Source: Lachnospiraceae bacterium (GTDB lineage: Bacteria > Bacillota > Clostridia > Lachnospirales > Lachnospiraceae). From it: a stretch of 5,616 nt of DNA. A program made the position numbers and the translations under genes. This document shows positions 1-5,537 of the stretch, one piece after another. Under the pieces are notes generated by a model. That model saw nothing but the letters and a program-made list of their open reading frames with translations. It had not been told where the DNA came from and did not search any database. Each line of letters opens with the position of its first letter. The stretch's first letter is position 1. The stretch is from NCBI GenBank assembly GCA_024691145.1, contig JAILNW010000145.1, forward strand, positions 1 through 5,616, written 5' to 3'.

Positions 1-470
1 CTTACAATAAAAGGTATAACAACTCTTGCCATTACTCCTTCTTTATATGACTTATCATTTCTTACATATTCATAATCTATCTCAACTTTTTTCAGATTTT
101 CCTTAGTTGTATAAAATACACCTATCATATTAGTAACACATACATATGTCCATTCTTTATTTATACAATATTCAAGAAAATCTATATTCTTCTCAATGGC
201 ACTGTTTTTTGTTAAGCCTGATTCTGCAAACTTTTTTATCATAAACCTTATTCTTTTAGGCTCACACTCAGCAAACACCAAAACACTTCCTGCATAGATT
301 TTCTCAATCATCCATCCTGTGGATGCCATATATTCAAAATATTTTTCCAAATCTCCAAGTTTTTCTAAAGTCCCCATAGCTGACTTTATCCTTATTTTTC
401 TCTTTTTAGTCTTATCCTTTTCTTTAATACGAAAAGCATTAACTCTTTCTAACATTTTTCCCTCTTCCAC
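1..470 (-). CDS. DUF2812 family protein, N-terminal 156 residues (runs off the left edge)
   Basis: An open frame of 156 codons runs from a GTG at 470-468 to the window edge with no stop, so the C-terminus is missing. The GTG is chosen because a GGAGGT Shine-Dalgarno (482-477) lies 6 nt upstream. An in-frame ATG at 455 with GAGG just before it is the alternative, and the ATG at 472 hits a stop within a few codons. After a basic N-terminus, residues 35-58 (LEKYFEYMASTGWMIEKI region) read like the opening of DUF2812, followed by a cysteine-containing CEPKRIRF segment (about 69-76) and a FLEYCINKEWTYVCVTNMIGVFY segment. These patterns are known from DUF2812 proteins, which are often encoded beside PadR regulators and often end in membrane helices; the hydrophobic VVIPFIV at the cut edge could begin one. 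No padR gene is visible here. Function is unknown. The gene is divergent from the DUF1232 gene. Confidence 0.75.
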   Translation of the reverse strand, partial: MEEGKMLERVNAFRIKEKDKTKKRKIRIKSAMGTLEKLGDLEKYFEYMASTGWMIEKIYAGSVLVFAECEPKRIRFMIKKFAESGLTKNSAIEKNIDFLEYCINKEWTYVCVTNMIGVFYTTKENLKKVEIDYEYVRNDKSYKEGVMARVVIPFIV

Positions 471-525
471 ATAAACACCTCCAAAAACTCATGACATTTT
501 TATCCCTATGTAATGCCATAGCTTA

Positions 526-531
526 ATTATA
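526..531 (-). promoter_or_regulatory. Extended -10 promoter of the DUF2812 gene
   Basis: Read on the minus strand, TATAAT at 531-526 is directly preceded by TGA, giving the extended -10 pattern TGNTATAAT. No good -35 is visible at 17-18 bp (only a weak ATGCAA-like hexamer), which is usual for extended -10 promoters. It would give a leader of roughly 50 nt before the GTG start. Confidence 0.55.
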
Positions 532-606
532 TCATAACTTTCTTTATAATTGCATTAACTATTTACTATTCTAATGAAACTTTAATTTTTATGGGTCTTA
601 AAAACA

Positions 607-635
607 TTGACAAAGTCACCTTATTACTATATCCT
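607..635 (+). promoter_or_regulatory. Promoter of the DUF1232 gene
   Basis: A perfect -35 TTGACA (607-612) is followed after 17 bp by TATCCT (630-635), a four-of-six match to the -10 consensus. Transcription would start near 642, about 50 nt before the preferred ATG at 693. An inverted repeat, TTATTAC (621-627) and GTAATAA (640-646), brackets the -10 and could be an operator, although AT-rich repeats arise easily by chance. Confidence 0.5.
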
Positions 636-677
636 ATATGTAATAAGATAACTTGCCAGTACTTATAAATATTTATG

Positions 678-682
678 AAGGG
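678..682 (+). promoter_or_regulatory. Ribosome binding site deciding the DUF1232 start
   Basis: AAGGG lies 10 nt before the ATG at 693. The in-frame ATG at 675 has only AT-rich sequence upstream and overlaps this site. The downstream ATG is therefore preferred. The spacing is a little long. Confidence 0.5.
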
Positions 683-692
683 TAGTGTTTTT

Positions 693-1160
693 ATGGAAGA
701 AAAAGAAATTATAGTGGATATTGATGATGATAGGATTGAAGATGTTCTTGAGGAAAATGATATTACAGAAGACCAGCTTACGGAGCAGTTTAATAAATTT
801 TCGAAGAAAACAGAGAAGCTTCTTGAAGATGAAGACAAGCTTGAACGATTTTTACAAAGACTAGAAAAGAAGTTAAAATCCATCCCTGTTGTTGGAGAAA
901 AGATGGCTATGGTTCCTGTACTTATATCTTTAGTCAGAGCATATGTAAAAAAAGAGTACGAAGACATACCTATTGGTACAATTGTCTCCATACTCGGTGC
1001 GTTAGCATATATACTTGCTCCTATTGATCTTATACCAGATCAGATACCTGTTATAGGATACATAGATGATATGGCTGTTTTAAGCATATGCCTGAAACTA
1101 GTACAGTCTGATATAGATGAATATCTTGCATGGAGAAGCGCTAATGATAAAGAAATCTAA
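693..1160 (+). CDS. DUF1232 (YkvA-like) domain protein
   Basis: A 155-residue protein if started at 693; the ATG at 675 would add MKGSVF but has no ribosome binding site. The first ~70 residues are strongly charged and mostly acidic, with a run of helical Lys/Glu segments. The C-terminal part carries the DUF1232 signature: a hydrophobic helix (about 95-110, SILGALAYILAP) followed by IDLIPDQIPVIGYIDDM (about 111-127). That P-x-D-L-I-P-D then G-x-x-D-D pattern defines the family, to which Bacillus YkvA belongs. The family is probably membrane-associated and has no firmly known biochemical role. The gene stands alone on the plus strand with its own promoter and an intrinsic terminator. Its last 20 bp overlap the end of convergent cobS. 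The family call is secure; a specific function cannot be given. Confidence 0.85.
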   Translation: MEEKEIIVDIDDDRIEDVLEENDITEDQLTEQFNKFSKKTEKLLEDEDKLERFLQRLEKKLKSIPVVGEKMAMVPVLISLVRAYVKKEYEDIPIGTIVSILGALAYILAPIDLIPDQIPVIGYIDDMAVLSICLKLVQSDIDEYLAWRSANDKEI

Positions 1161-1902
1161 CAAGAACTAAAGCCACTGCTAATACACATTCACTTAAGAC
1201 TACAAAATAACCTGCAGTATCGCCTGTTATGCCTCCAAATTCTTTGGAGGCTTTTTTATAATAATAAACAAATGCCAGTAACATACTGACTGCTGCCACA
1301 GTTCCATTTACAGGATTAATTATAATCATTGCAACTATACACAATATACTTTCTATAATCAGTGTTATTCTAACATTTCTTTTACTTGCACTATCCGCCA
1401 CAAAATTAAGGGAACCTTCTTTCTTTGCATAAGGAAATGTTACCGCACTAATACCGCTTAATGCCCTGCTAAGTATAAAACCTGTTCCCAATATAATTAC
1501 GTCTTTTTCATCCGTTATTTCACCAAGAGCCGCAATATATATAAGACCATACAGCATAAGCATTATTACAGAAAATGCCCCTATATGTGCATCCTTTAAT
1601 ATTTCCAACTTTTTTTCTTTAGACTGGTATGACTTAAATGCATCCATTGTATCCATAAAGCCATCTATATGAAATCCTCCTGTTATAAGTATTGGAATTG
1701 CTGTCTTTATACAGACTTTGGTTAATAAATTAATATTATTAATATTACAAACATAATTCCATAAAAAAACTAATGCTCCTATAACAGCCCCGATAAAAGG
1801 AAAAAATACCAGTACATATTTCATATCCTTTTCTTTCCATTCAAATATGGGCATTGGTATTCTTGAATATGTAGCAAAAGCTATAATAAGTGATTTAAAC
1901 AT
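1141..1902 (-). CDS. cobS: Adenosylcobinamide-GDP ribazoletransferase (cobalamin synthase)
   Basis: CobS is an integral membrane enzyme that joins adenosylcobinamide-GDP to alpha-ribazole (or its 5'-phosphate), the joining step of cobalamin nucleotide-loop assembly. The 253-residue length is normal for the family. It begins with the typical FATYSRIPMP segment. The acidic metal/substrate motif GGFHIDGFMDTMDAF is at residues 75-89 (Asp80, Asp84, Asp87), DAHIGAF at 104-110, and the conserved GGITGDTAG at 223-231. Several hydrophobic segments (about 29-48, 109-128, 180-215 and 232-250) fit a multi-pass membrane protein. The ATG at 1902 directly abuts the cobU stop (TAAATG), so translation is probably coupled; an AGGAG at 1918-1914 lies 11 nt upstream, inside cobU. 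The 3' end overlaps the convergent DUF1232 gene by 20 bp and contains that gene's terminator in antisense. No terminator for the cob transcript itself is seen after the stop. Confidence 0.96.
   Translation of the reverse strand: MFKSLIIAFATYSRIPMPIFEWKEKDMKYVLVFFPFIGAVIGALVFLWNYVCNINNINLLTKVCIKTAIPILITGGFHIDGFMDTMDAFKSYQSKEKKLEILKDAHIGAFSVIMLMLYGLIYIAALGEITDEKDVIILGTGFILSRALSGISAVTFPYAKKEGSLNFVADSASKRNVRITLIIESILCIVAMIIINPVNGTVAAVSMLLAFVYYYKKASKEFGGITGDTAGYFVVLSECVLAVALVLVRFLYH
1231..1257 (+). terminator. Rho-independent terminator of the DUF1232 gene, inside cobS
   Basis: GCCTCCAAA (1231-1239) and TTTGGAGGC (1243-1251) form a perfect 9-bp stem with a 3-nt loop (TTC), followed by six T (1252-1257). 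This is a textbook intrinsic terminator on the plus strand, 70 nt after the DUF1232 stop. It lies fully within cobS, antisense to codons 216-224 (KKASKEFGG), next to the conserved GGITGD motif. On the minus strand the hairpin is followed by ATAACA, not a T-run, so it should not stop cobS transcription. Confidence 0.88.
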
Positions 1903-2442
1903 TTAACTTGCCGCTCCTTTATACACAACTGGTATTCCCACCACAACCTCAATTACTGTATCGGCATATGAAGCCAGTTTATTATTAATAATGCCAAGTG
2001 TTCTCATATAGTTCTTAGTTTCAATGTCATATTCCATACCATCTTCATGAATGTTATTAGTGACAATCACAAGGTTATCCATTTTGCTATAAAGCTTTAT
2101 TATATCATTAACAATAATATCTGCTATACTATCGTCTTTAAATTCATTATCACAAAACATCTCATTTGCCACAAGATTAGACATGCACTCAAGCAAAGCA
2201 TTATTATTATCAGATTTCATCTTAAGTATTGCATCTCCAATATTCTGAGGCTGTTCGATTGTAATAAAACCTTTGTTTTTTCTCATGTTACGGTGTCTTT
2301 CAACCTTTTTTTCCATTTCATCATCATAAATCTTCATTGTGGCTATATAGTACTTTTCCTTATTTTCAGAAAGACTGCATATATAATCTTCTGCATACTG
2401 TGATTTTCCGCTGCCACTGCCACCAATAATCAATGCTAACAT
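1903..2442 (-). CDS. cobU: Bifunctional adenosylcobinamide kinase / adenosylcobinamide-phosphate guanylyltransferase
   Basis: CobU phosphorylates adenosylcobinamide and then transfers GMP from GTP, giving the adenosylcobinamide-GDP used by CobS. The 179-residue length is typical. The N-terminal P-loop is GGSGSGKS (residues 7-14). The segment YIAT (32-35), DDEM (40-43) and RHR (49-51) follows the family pattern, and His50 probably corresponds to the histidine that is guanylylated in Salmonella CobU (His46). The C-terminal half has the family's LNxxLAxxAD...GxPxxxKG pattern as INNKLASYADTVIEVVVGIP and VYKG. The usual LLDCLTLWLSNLL segment appears as LLECMSNLVANEM, with Glu in place of the usual Asp. 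The ATG at 2442 has AGAGGA (2454-2449) 6 nt upstream. The gene is 17 nt after the nucleotidyltransferase and abuts cobS. Confidence 0.96.
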   Translation of the reverse strand: MLALIIGGSGSGKSQYAEDYICSLSENKEKYYIATMKIYDDEMEKKVERHRNMRKNKGFITIEQPQNIGDAILKMKSDNNNALLECMSNLVANEMFCDNEFKDDSIADIIVNDIIKLYSKMDNLVIVTNNIHEDGMEYDIETKNYMRTLGIINNKLASYADTVIEVVVGIPVVYKGAAS

Positions 2443-2459
2443 AGTGTTTCCTCTTTTAC

Positions 2460-3179
2460 TTACGATTTATTTTTCTCTTTTCTTTTTCTAAGGGCATCAA
2501 TAATATCATCAACGTTATCTTCAGTAATAACATCACTTTTAATTTCTTGATATTCAAGGAGATTATCTTTATTTTCTATTTCTAACTGACGTATAAGTGA
2601 ATACTTTTCTTCATATCCACCATCCTTAATAGCTTGTTCAACAAATTCTCTAACTTCACACGACACAACGTCATAATTTCCGTATAAATCTTCTACTGCT
2701 TTTTTTACTCTTTCAATTGACAGAGAATCACCATTTTTTTCTTGATCCCACAAAATACCTATAATGTCAGAGCGATCATACTTATATCTTCTTCCGGATT
2801 TCATCTTCATTGCTATAAGATATTCTGCTGTAATTGTCCTAAAAGTTACTATATTAGAATATGTTCTATAATATCTTGCATATTGCTCTAGTTTAGGAGT
2901 ATATGATTCTGTTCTCTTAAAATCATCATTCATCCAACCATTTGGAAGACCAAATCTATCTCCAATTGTATTTATAGAATCTTTCAAAGAAGATGATGCA
3001 TTTATTATTGCATCCATATCATATGTCATTTCGCGAAAACCATAATTAATTACAACTGATGCACCACCTATAAGTATAATCTCTGCCGGAACGTTTTTTC
3101 CATTGTTTTTTCTATAATCCTTTGCTAATTCTTTTAAATAATAATCTAGATTCTCTTTTGAAAAATAGACATCAGACAA
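2460..3179 (-). CDS. DUF6036-type nucleotidyltransferase, possible toxin-like partner of the upstream HTH protein
   Basis: A 239-residue protein with a nucleotidyltransferase-fold core. GG at 38-39 begins the GGASVVINYGFREMTYDMDAI stretch, and Asp54 and Asp56 (T-Y-D-M-D) are the likely metal-binding pair, resembling the GG...R.T.D.D motif of AbiEii/DUF6036 proteins. Further family-like blocks are FGLPNGWMNDDF (about 96-107), TAEYLIAMKMKSGRRYKYDRSDI (about 117-139), and a charged C-terminus. The substrate is unknown. Related AbiEii proteins act as toxins that modify tRNA, but this role is inference here. The start is TTG at 3179-3177 with GAGGT (3192-3188) 8 nt upstream; the first internal Met is at residue 51, beyond the GG motif, so TTG is the only sensible start. 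It overlaps the HTH gene by 8 nt, indicating translational coupling, and cobU follows after 17 nt. It could also be the antitoxin or a stand-alone RNA-modifying enzyme. Confidence 0.78.
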   Translation of the reverse strand: MSDVYFSKENLDYYLKELAKDYRKNNGKNVPAEIILIGGASVVINYGFREMTYDMDAIINASSSLKDSINTIGDRFGLPNGWMNDDFKRTESYTPKLEQYARYYRTYSNIVTFRTITAEYLIAMKMKSGRRYKYDRSDIIGILWDQEKNGDSLSIERVKKAVEDLYGNYDVVSCEVREFVEQAIKDGGYEEKYSLIRQLEIENKDNLLEYQEIKSDVITEDNVDDIIDALRKRKEKNKS

Positions 3180-3744
3180 TATTTCTTACCTCACTTTCAA
3201 TTATATTAAATCTCAGAAATTCTGGTATTGCTACTTTTTCAGCCTCTTTTAATGGTTCATCAGAATGTATCACTTTACTTGTCATCAGCACACCAGCGGG
3301 ATAAATTGGTTTAGAAAGCTTTCTTTCTCTAATATCATTATATCTTGTACAAAGTGGTATTTCATTTATACGAGACAAATAATCTAACATTGCCAGCAAA
3401 TACAGAGCTTCCGGATACCAATGCTTATCATATAAACATCTTATTTCATCTTTCTCAATAATACTAATCATAAAGTCTATATCCCCCATATCCTTAACAT
3501 GGTGACAGATATTACTTTTAAATGTTTCAAATGCAGTTCTATACTCTTCCTTAACAGATTCAAGAATTTCTTCAATTGTTATATTCAAAACCTTTGCAAT
3601 TTTATAAAGTGTTCCCGCTGCACACTTGTTAATATCTGCTTTTCCACTGCAAATATCATTAATTGTCGCTTGAGGAACACCACTATCTTTACTTAGTCTG
3701 TACTTTGACATATTCTGCTTTTCGAGTGTTTCATTAATAAGCAT
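3172..3744 (-). CDS. XRE-type helix-turn-helix regulator paired with the nucleotidyltransferase
   Basis: A 190-residue protein. Residues 1-62 form a Cro/C1-type HTH: KYRLSKDSGVPQATINDICSG contains the turn and recognition helix (about 24-33), followed by LYKIAKVLNITIEEIL. The rest is a separate domain rich in aromatic and acidic residues, with blocks NICHHVKDMGDIDFMI (78-93), YPEALYLLAMLDYLSRINEIPLC (110-132), KPIYPAGVL (145-153) and PEFLRFNIIESEVRNIV (174-190). I recognise this architecture as common in gut Clostridia next to DUF6036-type nucleotidyltransferases, but know no experimental function. The ATG at 3744 has GAGAGGTG ending 5 nt upstream. It lies 63 nt after cobT with a consensus promoter and palindromic operator between, so autorepression is likely. 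By analogy with AbiEi/AbiEii it may be the antitoxin of the downstream gene; that is inference. Confidence 0.8.
   Translation of the reverse strand: MLINETLEKQNMSKYRLSKDSGVPQATINDICSGKADINKCAAGTLYKIAKVLNITIEEILESVKEEYRTAFETFKSNICHHVKDMGDIDFMISIIEKDEIRCLYDKHWYPEALYLLAMLDYLSRINEIPLCTRYNDIRERKLSKPIYPAGVLMTSKVIHSDEPLKEAEKVAIPEFLRFNIIESEVRNIV
3188..3192 (-). promoter_or_regulatory. Ribosome binding site supporting the TTG start of the nucleotidyltransferase
   Basis: GAGGT (minus strand, 3192-3188) lies 8 nt before TTG at 3179-3177, inside the last codons of the HTH gene. It supports a non-ATG start with coupled translation. Confidence 0.7.
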
Positions 3745-3767
3745 AGCATCACCTCTCTTATAGTTTT

Positions 3768-3796
3768 ATTATATCGGTTAACCGATGTACTGTCAA
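3768..3796 (-). promoter_or_regulatory. Consensus sigma-A promoter of the HTH-nucleotidyltransferase pair
   Basis: On the minus strand TTGACA (3796-3791), a 17-bp spacer (3790-3774) and TATAAT (3773-3768) match the housekeeping consensus at all twelve positions. Transcription would start near 3761, giving a short leader of about 17 nt that includes the ribosome binding site. The promoter lies between cobT and the HTH gene and reads towards cobU and cobS as well. Confidence 0.88.
3773..3786. promoter_or_regulatory. 14-bp perfect palindrome in the promoter spacer: likely operator
   Basis: ATCGGTTAACCGAT is a perfect palindrome lying within the -10/-35 spacer and touching the -10. A dimeric XRE repressor bound here would block RNA polymerase. 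The adjacent HTH gene is the obvious candidate. The palindrome has no loop and no T-run after it, so it is not a terminator for cobT. Confidence 0.75.
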
Positions 3797-3807
3797 GTTT
3801 TATAATT

Positions 3808-4854
3808 CTATTTATACCTCTCATATTGTTCAATTTTTATTTCTTCAAATGTATTAAAATTCTTATAAATGCCAAGTGCCATAGAAAGCAAGTTTATCAT
3901 CATAACTGCACCTGTTCCTTCTCCAAGGGCCATATTAGCATCTATTACAGCTTCTAATTGTAATTCTTTTAATATAATAGCCATTGCAGGCTCTTTTCCT
4001 TTATGTGATGCTATTATATAATCCTTTGTGCCTGGTGCAATCTTTTCAGCTAACAATGCAGCAATTAAGCTTATTACACCATCAGCAACAATCGGTATAT
4101 GATGCAATGCTCCACCTACAAATACACCTGTTAATCCTGCTATATCAAATCCACCAAATGTTCGCAATAACTCCACAGCTTCCATATTATCTGTATCATA
4201 CTTAGCTATTGCTTTTTTTATAACCTCTATCTTATGACTGTATTTATCATCACTTAATCCAGCACCTTTTCCAGTAACATTTTCAACTGACTGTTTTAAT
4301 AAAACAGCTGCCAAAGTACTTGATGTTGTAGTATTACCTATTCCCATTTCCCCTGTTGCAATAATATTATATCCTTTTAATTTTAGCTCCTGCACTAAAA
4401 AAATGCCTGTTTCTATTGCCTTAGATACTTCTTCTTTACTCATAGCCGGCTCTTCTAAAAAGTTCTTTGTGCCACAGGCAATCTTCTTATCAATAACACC
4501 TTCTATTTTTTCTTTACTATTAATGCCTATATCCACAGGATATATATCTATTCCCGCATGTTTTGCCATTATACATGCTGATGACTTTTTATTAGCCATA
4601 TTCTTTGCAACAGCTAAAGTAACATCCTGCTCCGACTGGCTTATGCCTTCCTTTACAATTCCATTATCAGCACACATAATAATAAGAGCCTTTTTGTCAA
4701 ATTTTATATCTAAAGAGCCTTGTATAGCTGCAATTTTTGCAGTAATTGTTTCAAACCTTCCCATGCCATCTATAGGTTTTGCTATACTATCCCATTTTTT
4801 AAGAGCTTCATTATAAACATCTAAGTTAATCTTTTCTATACTATTTATGTTCAT
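3808..4854 (-). CDS. cobT: Nicotinate-nucleotide--dimethylbenzimidazole phosphoribosyltransferase
   Basis: CobT transfers phosphoribose from nicotinate mononucleotide to a lower-ligand base such as dimethylbenzimidazole, giving alpha-ribazole 5'-phosphate for CobS. The 348 residues match the family length. Visible family blocks are KPIDGMGRFE (26-35, the usual PxGSLGRLE region), IIMCADNGIVKEGIS (58-72), GEMGIGNTTTSSTLAA (168-183), GKGAGLSDD (195-203), FGGFDIAGLTGVFVGGA (233-249), IPIVADGVIS (253-262), DYIIASHKGKEP (278-289) and LGEGTGA (310-316). Glu312 in the last block corresponds to the proposed catalytic base, Glu317 of Salmonella CobT. The ATG at 4854 has AGGT (4864-4861) 6 nt upstream. 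It lies 25 nt after the GNAT gene and so is probably cotranscribed with it. Actual base specificity cannot be read from this sequence. Confidence 0.97.
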   Translation of the reverse strand: MNINSIEKINLDVYNEALKKWDSIAKPIDGMGRFETITAKIAAIQGSLDIKFDKKALIIMCADNGIVKEGISQSEQDVTLAVAKNMANKKSSACIMAKHAGIDIYPVDIGINSKEKIEGVIDKKIACGTKNFLEEPAMSKEEVSKAIETGIFLVQELKLKGYNIIATGEMGIGNTTTSSTLAAVLLKQSVENVTGKGAGLSDDKYSHKIEVIKKAIAKYDTDNMEAVELLRTFGGFDIAGLTGVFVGGALHHIPIVADGVISLIAALLAEKIAPGTKDYIIASHKGKEPAMAIILKELQLEAVIDANMALGEGTGAVMMINLLSMALGIYKNFNTFEEIKIEQYERYK

Positions 4855-4879
4855 ATTTTTACCTGCTTGTTTTATATTT

Positions 4880-5284
4880 TTATAAATTTACTTTTGTAAT
4901 AAACATTGGTGTCTTATCATCTGCTGCAATAAATCCTGTTTTTTTATAAAAATCCACTGCTTCAGGGTTAGCAACAAGAACAAGATTAATATAATCTTTG
5001 TATTCCTCTTTTACCATTTCCATCATATTCTTTCCAATTCCTTGTGAATGATATTCCTTATGCACAAGTACATAGTGCATATAGCATGTCATTATGCCAT
5101 CATTCATACAGTTAATTAAACCTACAAGTTTTTCTCCATCCCAGGCAGTAACCACATATGGACAGTTTTCCATTGCTGTTTTCAGTTTCTCTGGATATTT
5201 ACCAGAATCCCATTCCACCGATAAAAACAATTCCTTTAAATCATTCTCTTTAAGTTCTGCATTTACCTTATATTCTATATTCAT
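4880..5284 (-). CDS. GNAT family N-acetyltransferase
   Basis: A 134-residue single-domain GNAT protein, predicted to be cytosolic and to transfer an acetyl group from acetyl-CoA to an unknown substrate. The acetyl-CoA pyrophosphate-binding motif A is YVLVHKEYHSQGIGKNMM (71-88), with the Q-x-x-G-x-G core at 81-86 as QGIGKN. The C-terminal ANPEAVDFYKKTGF (105-118) is the usual motif B segment. AWDGEKLVGLINCMNDG (47-63) forms the preceding beta strands. The ATG at 5284 has GAAAGGGG ending 6 nt upstream. It is first in the cob-containing run, 25 nt before cobT; whether it has any role in cobamide metabolism is unknown. Confidence 0.88.
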   Translation of the reverse strand: MNIEYKVNAELKENDLKELFLSVEWDSGKYPEKLKTAMENCPYVVTAWDGEKLVGLINCMNDGIMTCYMHYVLVHKEYHSQGIGKNMMEMVKEEYKDYINLVLVANPEAVDFYKKTGFIAADDKTPMFITKVNL

Positions 5285-5316
5285 ATTAATCCCCTTTCAA
5301 AATGCAATATAGGTAT

Positions 5317-5325
5317 ATTATATCA
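5317..5325 (-). promoter_or_regulatory. Extended -10 promoter of the GNAT-cobT run
   Basis: On the minus strand TGA (5325-5323) directly precedes TATAAT (5322-5317), an extended -10. The best -35-like hexamer is TTGTCT (5347-5342) at 19 bp. The leader would be about 25 nt, too short for a cobalamin riboswitch. Confidence 0.65.
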
Positions 5326-5339
5326 CAAATAATTATAAA

Positions 5340-5537
5340 CCAGACAACAAATTAAATACTTCTCAGGTAAAAATCCTTGACTTATTAAATGAAAATCCTA
5401 ATTATACTATAAAAGATTTAGTTAAGTTATCTGGGTTTAGTGACGGATATACAAGAAATATTCTTGCATTTTTAAAAGAGCATAACTACATACGCAGAGT
5501 CGGCTCCAATAGATATGGATATTGGGAAATCTTATAA
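5340..5537 (+). pseudogene. C-terminal winged-helix remnant, 5' truncated and without a start codon
   Basis: A plus-strand frame, open from 5313 to a TAA at 5535-5537, has no ATG, GTG or TTG in frame. From about 5340 it reads like a protein: SQVKILDLLNENPNYTIKDL, then SGFSDGYTRNILAFLKEHNY, then IRRVGSNRYGYWEIL. This is a winged-helix fold: three helices followed by a wing ending in the RVGSNxxGYW motif. I recognise that ending from the extreme C-terminus of AAA-4/AlbA_2 (Schlafen-like) ATP-binding regulators, which are normally several hundred residues long, so most of the gene is absent. Its left edge meets the promoter of the minus-strand GNAT gene. Either a decayed fragment or, less likely, a small gene using a non-standard start. 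Confidence 0.55.

Noticed and set aside
675..692. Upstream ATG adding six residues to the DUF1232 protein
   Set aside because: No Shine-Dalgarno sequence precedes 675, while AAGGG precedes the ATG at 693.
566..991. Minus-strand frame of 141 codons, very rich in serine and phenylalanine
   Set aside because: Mirror frame of the acidic and lysine-rich DUF1232 coding sequence; no recognisable protein and no ribosome binding site argument.
2047..2403. Plus-strand frame of 118 codons
   Set aside because: Antisense shadow of cobU, with an Ile/His/Phe-rich composition that looks non-coding.
2413..2419. GCCACTG on the plus strand, resembling a conserved box of cobalamin riboswitches
   Set aside because: It is simply the complement of the cobU P-loop codons (GSGSGKS), on the wrong strand and without the other riboswitch elements.
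3773..3786. Palindrome after cobT considered as a terminator
   Set aside because: It has no spare loop, its stem would be only about 5 bp, and no T-run follows on the minus strand; its place in a promoter spacer fits an operator far better.
4403..4816. Plus-strand frame of 137 codons
   Set aside because: Antisense shadow of cobT, which has every conserved family block on the other strand.
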